From: Planctomyces sp. | GTDB taxonomy: Bacteria; Planctomycetota; Planctomycetia; Planctomycetales; Planctomycetaceae | Length of the DNA stretch: 14,563 nucleotides | Direction of reading: 5' to 3' | Assembly: GCA_005809115.1 (NCBI GenBank) | Contig: SYLK01000157.1 | Location: 1-14,563, forward strand | Part shown: in pieces, positions 1-6,445 of the stretch | Numbering within the stretch: the stretch's first letter is position 1 | Layout of the letters: the number at the start of each line of letters is the position of its first letter | The notes under the pieces: model-generated | The model's database searches: none | What the model was told of the DNA's origin: nothing | What the model saw: only the letters and a program-made list of their open reading frames with translations | Position numbers and translations under genes: made by a program

Positions 1-191
1 CGCGCCGCCAGCGAACTGACGTCCTGGCCGCAATACTGCACCTGGCTGTTGTCGAATGAGATCAGGCGCGTTTCGCCACAGGACAATCCCGTCAGGCCAC
101 GCACCTGGCTGACTCTCTGCGCGTTCAGATCCTGCACCAGCCGGTGGAGTCCCTTCACAAGGTACGGCGCCGGCATTCCAGAACGGTCCAT
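1..191 (-). CDS. Unrecognised protein, N-terminal part only
   Basis: On the minus strand an open frame starts with ATG at 191 and continues without a stop to the window edge, giving 63 codons. The peptide begins MDRSGMPAPYLVKGLHRLVQ and later reads LSCGETRLISFDNSQVQYC. Codon choice is GC-rich in third positions (CTG, GTG, CAG, GCG), like the neighbouring genes, which supports real coding. Upstream sequence contains GGAGAAAGG and then GAGG about 3 bases before the ATG, so the ribosome site is plausible but not ideally spaced. An in-frame ATG at codon 6 is an alternative start. No signal peptide or membrane segment is seen in this part. It runs in the same direction as the oxidoreductase at 456-1769, separated by 264 bases, so it could be co-transcribed. 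I do not recognise the family and assign no function. Confidence 0.5.
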   Translation of the reverse strand, partial: MDRSGMPAPYLVKGLHRLVQDLNAQRVSQVRGLTGLSCGETRLISFDNSQVQYCGQDVSSLAA

Positions 192-394
192 ACGCCTCGA
201 ATCCTTTCTCCGGGTCTGCGGAACCCCGGGCGGTTACCGTGAACTGCTGCAAAACTGAGCGGTCCGCTGCGACAACTGCGCACGTCTTACAGTCACAGCC
301 CGCTGGGTTGCGGCCGCACGCGACGAACGACTTCGCATCATCCCCGATCACTCAGCAGTTTGCCAGCGAACGAGCCGGTCAGGCGGTACTCCCC

Positions 395-443
395 GGCGAT
401 TCCGGATTGTCGCGTTCGTCCCGGCATTGTGCACCGAATCGCC
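395..443 (-). terminator. Stem-loop downstream of the Gfo/Idh/MocA gene (possible terminator)
   Basis: The arms GGCGATTCCGG (395-405) and CCGAATCGCC (434-443) are complementary apart from one bulged base, with a loop of about 28 bases. The structure starts 12 bases beyond the stop codon of the minus-strand oxidoreductase. No T-run follows on the minus strand, so it is not a canonical intrinsic terminator. It may instead be an mRNA 3'-end stabiliser or chance. Confidence 0.25.
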
Positions 444-455
444 TCGACACTGCGT

Positions 456-1769
456 TCAGGTCCTGAAGCCCTCCGGTTCCCAGCCCGGCTCGTACGTTCG
501 CGACCACAGACTGCCGGCGGCCGGATTCTGCAGGATATGTCCGTTTGCCGGATCGCAGCGAACGGTGTCACCTGTTCGCACCGCGATATTGCCGAGGTGG
601 CACAGCAGAGTCGACTTGTGGCCTTCCTCGATCTCAGAATGCAGTCGGGAAGGATCATTGGCGCGGACAGCCGCAATGAAATTCGCCGTGTGAGCATCGA
701 GACCGTCAGGCGCCTCAACCTGCAACACCTGAGCGCCATTTTCGTCGTGGATCGTATACCCCCAGGAGCCCAGTCGCAGACTGCCGGACTCCCCGTGAAA
801 GGTCGTGCCAAAGCCATCGCCGTAGAGTCCGTCACGACTGCAGCTGAGTCCTTCCCAGACAATCTGTCGCCGTCCAGGAAACTCGAACGATACGATCTGC
901 GTGTCGGGAGTTTCCTGATCATCGGCATAAAGAAATCGCCCGCCGGACGAAACAACCCGAGTGGGATACTCCACGTCCAGTCCCCAGCGTGACAGATCGA
1001 TCGAGTGGATCCCGTTGTTGCCGAGTTCTCCATTGCCGAAATGCCAGTTCCAGTGCCAGTCATAGTGCAGCCGGTTCGACGTATACGGCAATCGTGGCGC
1101 CGGGCCCTGCCAGAGATCATAATTGAGATGTTTCGGTACATCGGTCGGTTGACCAGTGCCGATGGAACCACGGCTGTTGGCGTACCAGCTGCGGCTGTAG
1201 TAAACGCGCCCGATCCTGCCAGAATGCAGCAGGCTGATGGCTTCGCGGATTTTTTCGCCGCTGCGACGCTGATTTCCCATCTGCACACAGCGCTGATACC
1301 GACGCGCCGCCTGAATCAGCAGCTCTCCTTCCCGTGGGTTATGGCAGCACGGTTTCTCCACATACGCATGTTTGTCGGCCGCACAGGCCAGAATCCCGGC
1401 CGGAGCGTGCCAGTGATTCGGTGCCGCCACGATCAGGGCGTCTGTTTCCGGATCATCCAGAATCCGGCGAAAATCATCGACGGTCTTCACCGGGTACGCC
1501 ACAGTCTTCGCGAAGGATTCGTGGGCCGAGTGAAGACGTTGAGCGTCGACGTCACACACATAACGCACGATCACCCCCGGGATGCGGGCGAAACTGCTGG
1601 CGAGAACCGATCCCCGAGACATTCCCATGACGCCGACCACGACGGGTTCTGTGTCTCCGTCTTCAGACCGGGCTGACACTGCGTGCAGCAGGGGAATCGC
1701 CGCTGCAGCGATCGCGGACTGAGCCAGAAAGCCGCGACGGCGCTGCGGCATGGCAGGCGGGTCAGACAT
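456..1769 (-). CDS. Gfo/Idh/MocA family oxidoreductase with Tat signal
   Basis: Predicted NAD(P)-dependent oxidoreductase of 437 residues acting on a sugar or cyclitol-like substrate. The specific substrate cannot be read from the sequence. The N-terminus has a twin-arginine motif (RRRGFLAQ, residues 10-17) followed by a hydrophobic Ala-rich stretch to about residue 33, so export by Tat is predicted. The Rossmann domain begins at about residue 43 with VVVGVMGMSRGS, a loose version of the glycine motif. The hallmark EKP triplet lies at 138-140, with Lys139 the usual catalytic lysine. The C-terminal half has the Trp/His-rich segment (YDWHWNWHFGNGELGNNG) typical of the exported planctomycete members of the family. 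I chose the ATG at 1769, not the upstream one at 1823, because GAGGGG sits 6 bases before it and it places the Tat motif correctly. Planctomycetes carry many paralogues of this family, usually linked to polysaccharide breakdown. Family assignment is firm and the exact role unknown. Confidence 0.93.
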   Translation of the reverse strand: MSDPPAMPQRRRGFLAQSAIAAAAIPLLHAVSARSEDGDTEPVVVGVMGMSRGSVLASSFARIPGVIVRYVCDVDAQRLHSAHESFAKTVAYPVKTVDDFRRILDDPETDALIVAAPNHWHAPAGILACAADKHAYVEKPCCHNPREGELLIQAARRYQRCVQMGNQRRSGEKIREAISLLHSGRIGRVYYSRSWYANSRGSIGTGQPTDVPKHLNYDLWQGPAPRLPYTSNRLHYDWHWNWHFGNGELGNNGIHSIDLSRWGLDVEYPTRVVSSGGRFLYADDQETPDTQIVSFEFPGRRQIVWEGLSCSRDGLYGDGFGTTFHGESGSLRLGSWGYTIHDENGAQVLQVEAPDGLDAHTANFIAAVRANDPSRLHSEIEEGHKSTLLCHLGNIAVRTGDTVRCDPANGHILQNPAAGSLWSRTYEPGWEPEGFRT

Positions 1770-2066
1770 ACGGAGCCCCTCAGCATGATGTACCACGGCG
1801 GTCTCGATCCAGGACGAATTCACGGTCAGTCATCATACCTTGCCATTTCTTCCACTGCCACCCATGGCGGCCGACGGGTTTCGGCGTGACCGGGCCGGTG
1901 CGGAGCACCGACATCGCCGGACTCGGGAAAGCTGTCCGGATATCGTGTCCGGCCGTTTGAAAAGATCCAGCGGATACCTACCATGTGAGCGTGCCGCGTC
2001 GGAGCAGCCGTGTTGGTTGCAGCGGCAATCGGGAAACGGCAGTCGCCGGATGGTGAAGGGAAAACT
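1770..2066. other. Divergent intergenic region with small hairpin
   Basis: This 297-base gap separates the oppositely oriented oxidoreductase and adenylate-forming enzyme, so it should hold both promoters. A perfect hairpin lies at 1896-1910 (CGGTGC, loop GGA, GCACCG). TGTCCGG occurs twice as a direct repeat at 1933-1939 and 1946-1952. The second half of the first copy and the start of the second also form a CCGGA/TCCGG inverted repeat. These could be regulator sites or chance in GC-rich DNA. I found no convincing -35/-10 pair. The frame of the plus-strand gene stays open upstream to a GTG at 2010, but the ribosome site favours 2067. Confidence 0.4.
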
Positions 2067-3161
2067 GTGGCAAGTCTTGATGAAAAGATCAGCGCACACA
2101 GACAGGCGCTGGACCAGCAGACTCGGGAAATCGTCCAGTGGCACTTCGGGGAGGACACTGGCTGCGAATTCTGGCTGGAAAAAAAGAAGACCTTCGACTT
2201 CGATCCTCTCACCGATGTGCGCGGATTTGATGATCTGAAGAAATTCCCCTTATTCGAAGATGACTGGCTCCGCGGCGGGCCTATGCGCCGCTGGGTTCCT
2301 CAGCCATATCAGGATAAGGCGATCTATGTGTTTGAAACCGGAGGGACGACAGGTATCCCGAAGTCACGCGTGGTCGTGGAGGACCACTGGATCGACTATG
2401 AAATGTTCAGCGCCACGCTGCCGGATAAGTCTTTCCCGAGGGGTTCCAACTGGCTCATGCTGGGACCTTCCGGCCCGCGCCGGCTGCGGCTGGCGATCGA
2501 GCATCTGGCACAGTTTCGGGGAGGCATCTGCTTCTGCGTCGACCTGGATCCTCGCTGGGTCGTGAAGCTGCTGAAGAAGGGCAAGGTAGAAGAAGCGAAG
2601 GCGTACAGCGCCCACGTGATCGATCAGGCGATGGCGATCCTGTCGGCGAATAACGATATCCAGTGCATGTTCACAACTCCCAAGCTTCTGGAAGCTCTGG
2701 CTCTGCGTCTGATGGATGAAGGCAGCAGTGTGGAGCAGTCCGGGATCAAGGGAATCTTCTGTGGTGGCACCGAGTTTACTCAGCAGTGGTTCCGCTTCGC
2801 CTGCGAAGAGCTGCTGGGTCCAAACGTTTATATCACGCCAACTTACGGCAACACGCTGATGGGGCTCGCCTGCGGGAAACCATTCGACCCCGCGGACAAT
2901 TACAAGATTACCTACTACGCGCCCCAGCCGCGGGCGGTCGTGGAAGTTGTCGATTTCGAGGACCACACGAAACTTGTCGGCTACGGTGAAACCGGTCGCG
3001 TGAAACTTTATACGATGACGAAAGAGCTGTTCGTGCCCGGTTTTCTGGAGCGCGATGAGGGCGAGCGTGAGAAGCCGCACGACAAGTATCCGTGGGATGG
3101 GGTCAGCAGTGTGCGTCCGTATCATGTCTTCGCCAAAACAACCACGGTGGGGGTTTACTGA
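2067..3161 (+). CDS. Adenylate-forming enzyme, phenylacetate-CoA ligase / LuxE-like
   Basis: Predicted acyl-adenylating enzyme of 364 residues that activates a carboxylic acid with ATP. The adenylate-forming P-loop is visible at residues 89-101 (FETGGTTGIPKSR). A GGTE motif (233-236) and YGNT (260-263) match the positions of the A4/A5-like motifs in phenylacetate-CoA ligases and relatives. The C-terminal end carries a shortened hinge-like region (GFLERDEGER) and lacks a full ligase cap domain. The length is close to LuxE acyl-protein synthetases (about 370 residues) and shorter than PaaK (about 430). I chose the GTG at 2067 because AAGGGA precedes it by 5 bases. Longer starts would add an unconserved leader. 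The acyl-CoA reductase-like gene follows 92 bases downstream on the same strand, which suggests the activated acyl group is passed on for reduction. The substrate is unknown. Whether the product is an acyl-CoA, an acyl-enzyme or free acyl-AMP is not visible. Confidence 0.8.
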   Translation: MASLDEKISAHRQALDQQTREIVQWHFGEDTGCEFWLEKKKTFDFDPLTDVRGFDDLKKFPLFEDDWLRGGPMRRWVPQPYQDKAIYVFETGGTTGIPKSRVVVEDHWIDYEMFSATLPDKSFPRGSNWLMLGPSGPRRLRLAIEHLAQFRGGICFCVDLDPRWVVKLLKKGKVEEAKAYSAHVIDQAMAILSANNDIQCMFTTPKLLEALALRLMDEGSSVEQSGIKGIFCGGTEFTQQWFRFACEELLGPNVYITPTYGNTLMGLACGKPFDPADNYKITYYAPQPRAVVEVVDFEDHTKLVGYGETGRVKLYTMTKELFVPGFLERDEGEREKPHDKYPWDGVSSVRPYHVFAKTTTVGVY

Positions 3162-3253
3162 AGTCAGGTCCCTCTGTCGGCAGCGAGCAGCTGGCGTGCT
3201 CTGCAGCTGTGTCGATTCCTGAAACAACGGCATTCTGCTGGAAGTCCTGATCG

Positions 3254-4690
3254 ATGATCGAGATCCCCGTTATTCGCTGGGGCCGCCCGTACGAGTCGCT
3301 CGAGCGCGCTGACGTTGTGCACTTCGAAACCGGCGAGGTGATGGCGCGGATGCACCAGGCCAATGCCGGTCTGGTGCAGATGGACATGCGAAAGGCTGCT
3401 CAGGCTCGCGATGTTCTCCGGCAGATCCCGTGCACTGAACTGATCCGGAAGTGCCAGCAGGCAGCAGAACTCTTCCTGACAGCGACCATGCCCCTCGGGA
3501 ACGGAACACAGACGCCGGAGCAGTTCTGCGAGATTCAGTCGGCAACGACCGGGCTGCCGCTGAACATGGCACGGGGTAACATGAGCAAGAATGCCTTCGT
3601 GCTCAGCCACATGGGCGAAATCCTGGACGCCCTCACACGTGGACTGCCGCTCGACATCCTGACCCGCGGCTACGGTATGGAATCACGCGGCGTGATGGTC
3701 AGCTATCAGGCTGCGTCTCCCGTGCTGGGCCTTGTCCTCCCCTCAAATTCTCCTGGCGTGCACACCCTGTGGCTGCCGGCAATCCCCCTGCAGATCGGGC
3801 TGGTCCTGAAACCTGGCTCCTCTGAACCATGGACCCCCTACCGCATGTATGAGGCGTTCGCCGCGGCCGGTGTGCCCCGCGAAGCATTTTCTCTGTACCC
3901 GGGCCCGCATGATGTGGGCAACAAAGTACTGGAAACCTGCCAGCGAGCAATGATCTTCGGTGGCACCGCCACCGTGGAGAAATATGCGGGTGACCCGCGC
4001 GTGCAGGCACATGGCCCGGGATTCAGCAAGATCCTGATCGGTGATGACGTCGTGGATCGCTGGGAAGATTACCTCGACGTACTGGTCAGGAGTGTGCTGA
4101 TCAATGGCGGACGCAGCTGTATCAATTGTTCCGGAATCTGGGCCTCGCGGCACACCGAGGCGATTGCCGACGCGATCGCTCGTCGGATCGGTCCGGTGAC
4201 GGCCCTCCCCACAACCGATCCGGATGCGGCGCTGGCGGCGTTCACGATCCCCGGTGCTGCCGAAGCCATGAATTCTCAGATTGACGACGGCTGCCAGTCG
4301 GAGGCAGTCACGGAAATGACCGCGAAGTATCGCGACGGTGATCGTCTGATCCGGAAGGAGCGCTGCGATTATCTCCGGCCCACGGTTCTGCACGTCAGCG
4401 ACTGCAAAGATCCAATGGCCAACACAGAGTACATGTTCCCGTTCGTGTCCGTAGTGCAATGCCCGCAGAAACAGATGCTGAGCAGAATTGGCACAACTCT
4501 GGTTGGTACGGCAATCACCGCCGATGAGCAGTGGATCAGAGAGCTGGTCGACGCGCGTCACATCGATCGACTGAACGTCGGACCGATTCCCACCTGTGCG
4601 CTGAACTGGCTGCAGCCTCATGAAGGCAACATTATCGACTTTCTGTTCCGTAATCGGGCATTTCAGAACAGTCTGCCGCCGGCTCACTGA
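3254..4690 (+). CDS. Aldehyde dehydrogenase superfamily protein, putative LuxC-like acyl-CoA reductase
   Basis: This 478-residue protein has the aldehyde dehydrogenase fold. Visible landmarks are SPVLGLVLPSNSPGVHTLW (the usual cofactor-pocket Asn/Pro motif), VLKPGSSEP, IFGGTATVEKY in place of the FTGST motif, and GGRSCINCSG. In the last of these, Cys289 fits the catalytic cysteine and Cys292 is a second candidate. Where ordinary aldehyde dehydrogenases have LELGGK with a catalytic Glu, this protein reads HGPGFSKILIGDD. Loss of that Glu is typical of CoA-acylating dehydrogenases and LuxC acyl-CoA reductases, which do not hydrolyse the thioester. The length equals that of LuxC (about 480). The ATG at 3254 has GGAAG 9 bases upstream. 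It follows the adenylate-forming gene and precedes a bestrophin gene by 77 bases. The inferred reaction is acyl thioester plus NAD(P)H to aldehyde. Cofactor preference and chain length cannot be read. Confidence 0.78.
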   Translation: MIEIPVIRWGRPYESLERADVVHFETGEVMARMHQANAGLVQMDMRKAAQARDVLRQIPCTELIRKCQQAAELFLTATMPLGNGTQTPEQFCEIQSATTGLPLNMARGNMSKNAFVLSHMGEILDALTRGLPLDILTRGYGMESRGVMVSYQAASPVLGLVLPSNSPGVHTLWLPAIPLQIGLVLKPGSSEPWTPYRMYEAFAAAGVPREAFSLYPGPHDVGNKVLETCQRAMIFGGTATVEKYAGDPRVQAHGPGFSKILIGDDVVDRWEDYLDVLVRSVLINGGRSCINCSGIWASRHTEAIADAIARRIGPVTALPTTDPDAALAAFTIPGAAEAMNSQIDDGCQSEAVTEMTAKYRDGDRLIRKERCDYLRPTVLHVSDCKDPMANTEYMFPFVSVVQCPQKQMLSRIGTTLVGTAITADEQWIRELVDARHIDRLNVGPIPTCALNWLQPHEGNIIDFLFRNRAFQNSLPPAH

Positions 4691-4767
4691 CGCAGTCCTG
4701 CCGGTATGTCTCCGGATTTCGCGGATTCTCGATTCGCAGCTGATGTCGGACAGGCACACAGAGTGGC

Positions 4768-5667
4768 ATGAAGACCAGGCAGCTCATCAGCGAGATTCCA
4801 CAGAGCCGTACGCTTTCGCGTGTCGCCATCTATTCGGGGATTGTGTCTCTCTACGCGCTGCTGGCCGTTCTGGTGGAGACCGGCACGCGCTATTCCGGCT
4901 TCAGCAACCTGCCGGCAGATGTGCATGCCGCGCTCACGCTGATCCTCGGCTGGCTGCTGGTCTTCCGCACCAACACATCGTATGCGAGATGGTGGGAAGC
5001 CAGAACTCTGTGGGGCTCATTAATCAACGCCAGTCGTCAGCTGGCCGTGAAGATTGTTGATTTCGTACCGGCTGCCGACCACGATCTGCTCCTGTCACGG
5101 AACCTGATCTGTGGGTTCGCTGTGGCACTGAAGGATCACCTGCGTTCCGGAGCCATTCTGACATCTCTGGACGGATTCCGGGACTCCGATGCCGACCCGG
5201 AACATGTTCCTTCCTGGCTGATCAGCACCCTCTACCGACGCCTGGGAGCATGGAAAGCCGCGGGCCTGATTGACGGCGACGAACTCCGGATTCTGGACGA
5301 TGAAGCCCGCAGGTTTCTGGACATCTGCGGCGGGTGTGAGCGGATCCGAAACACGCGGCTGGCGCGGTCGTACCGGCTGTTCGCCCGGCAATGTGTATTC
5401 CTCTATCTCCTGACACTCCCCTGGGGCATCGTACAGAACTTCGTCTGGTGGACGATTCCGCTGACCGCCATGCTGAGCTATTTCATGCTGGGACTGGAGA
5501 CGGTGGCGGAGCACGTCGAGGAGCCGTTCGGACTGGATGACGACGATCTTGACCTGGACGGTCTGTGTGGCGTCATACGCCGGTCCGTCGACGAAATTTT
5601 CGACCGTCGACCTCGCCTGGATCACCCGGAATCCGGACGGGATGCCGGGGCTTCGGCCGTGACCTGA
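4768..5667 (+). CDS. Bestrophin-family ion channel
   Basis: Predicted inner-membrane channel of 299 residues of the bestrophin/UPF0187 family, whose bacterial members form pentameric cation or anion channels. Hydrophobic segments lie at about residues 20-40 and 50-67, then at about 208-245. The family signature follows the second segment: LVFRTNTSYARWWEARTLWG (about 65-85). Near the C-terminal end of the membrane domain is EEPFGLDDDDLDLDGL, matching the conserved E-x-PF followed by an acidic cluster that in animal bestrophins contributes to a calcium clasp. Length is normal for bacterial members (about 280-310). Start at ATG 4768. The ribosome site is weak, consistent with translation in an operon from the upstream dehydrogenase gene 77 bases away. 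Ion selectivity cannot be deduced. Confidence 0.88.
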   Translation: MKTRQLISEIPQSRTLSRVAIYSGIVSLYALLAVLVETGTRYSGFSNLPADVHAALTLILGWLLVFRTNTSYARWWEARTLWGSLINASRQLAVKIVDFVPAADHDLLLSRNLICGFAVALKDHLRSGAILTSLDGFRDSDADPEHVPSWLISTLYRRLGAWKAAGLIDGDELRILDDEARRFLDICGGCERIRNTRLARSYRLFARQCVFLYLLTLPWGIVQNFVWWTIPLTAMLSYFMLGLETVAEHVEEPFGLDDDDLDLDGLCGVIRRSVDEIFDRRPRLDHPESGRDAGASAVT

Positions 5668-5737
5668 TCCCCTTTCCGTCTCGATTACCGGATTTTTCTC
5701 CTGCCGTGAAATGATCCCACCGATGCCAGGCCACAAC

Positions 5738-6445
5738 ATGGATCTTCCTCGCGATATTGTGCTGGCGATCACGGGCGCCAGCGGATCCGCTTATGCCGTT
5801 CGCCTGGCACAACTACTGCTCGCCTGCGAAGTCCGGCTGCATCTGGTTGTCAGCCATGCAGCCCGTCAGGTCATGCAGCGCGAGCTGGGCGAGTCGGCTC
5901 CGCCTGTCGGATGCGATCCGCGAGACTGGCTGGAATTCCTGGCGACAGTCCTGCACCGCGGGCCGTCGGCTGCCTGGCGATTTCGACCGCTGCCGCGAAG
6001 TCCGGATGAAAACGCCCGGCTGCTGCTGCATTCACTGCAGGATTACTCTGCCGGAATCGCCAGCGGTTCCTTCCGCACTCGCGGCATGGTGATCTGTCCC
6101 TGCTCAATGGGAACACTGTCCGCGATCGCCTGCGGAGCATCGACCAATCTGATACAGCGAGCGGCGGACGTGCACCTGAAGGAGCGTCGTCCGCTGATTC
6201 TGATTCCCCGTGAAACGCCACTGGCCCTGATCGCGCTGGAGAACATGGCGCGACTCACGCAGGCGGGAGCCACGATCATGCCTGCCATGCCCGGGTTCTA
6301 CCACCAGCCGTATTCAATCGGAGATCTGGTGGACTTTATCGTTGGCCGCGTCTGCGATCATCTCCGAATCGACCACTCCCTGATGCAGCGCTGGGGCGAA
6401 CCAGAAACCCCGGGGCGAATCAGACACCCTCCATCAGCCAGTTAA
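5738..6445 (+). CDS. ubiX: UbiX-type flavin prenyltransferase
   Basis: Predicted enzyme that attaches a dimethylallyl group to FMN to make prenyl-FMN, the cofactor of UbiD-family decarboxylases. The N-terminal flavin-binding motif is ITGASGSAYAVRL, followed by VVSHAARQV. The central motif is SGSFRTRGMVICPCSMGTLS, then NLIQRAADVHLKERRPLILI, RETPL and MPGFYHQP, all characteristic of UbiX/Pad1. The protein has 235 residues from ATG 5738, about 30-40 more than most UbiX. The extra length lies between the SHAA and SGSF motifs (about residues 52-108). I prefer 5738 over the in-frame ATGs at 5711 and 5723 because it puts the usual few residues before the first beta strand and has AGG 7 bases upstream. 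No ubiD or ubiA is present nearby, so the partner decarboxylase lies elsewhere. Its 3' end overlaps the convergent hydrolase gene by 26 bases. Confidence 0.9.
   Translation: MDLPRDIVLAITGASGSAYAVRLAQLLLACEVRLHLVVSHAARQVMQRELGESAPPVGCDPRDWLEFLATVLHRGPSAAWRFRPLPRSPDENARLLLHSLQDYSAGIASGSFRTRGMVICPCSMGTLSAIACGASTNLIQRAADVHLKERRPLILIPRETPLALIALENMARLTQAGATIMPAMPGFYHQPYSIGDLVDFIVGRVCDHLRIDHSLMQRWGEPETPGRIRHPPSAS

Noticed and set aside
338..1288. A 316-codon minus-strand frame overlapping the oxidoreductase gene
   Set aside because: It is a shadow in another frame of the same strand. The composition is Arg/Ser-rich with no motifs, while the overlapping frame has full Gfo/Idh/MocA features.
1957..1985. 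Promoter with TTGAAA as -35 before the adenylate-forming gene
   Set aside because: No acceptable -10 hexamer lies 16-18 bases downstream, and promoter consensus is unreliable in this type of genome.
2067..4690. A bioluminescence (lux) operon
   Set aside because: Only LuxE-like and LuxC-like proteins are present. No luciferase subunits or flavin reductase are encoded nearby, and the similarity to the lux proteins is by size and motif only.
3743..4759. A 338-codon minus-strand frame
   Set aside because: It is antisense to the aldehyde dehydrogenase-fold gene, with no domain or ribosome site that would support it.
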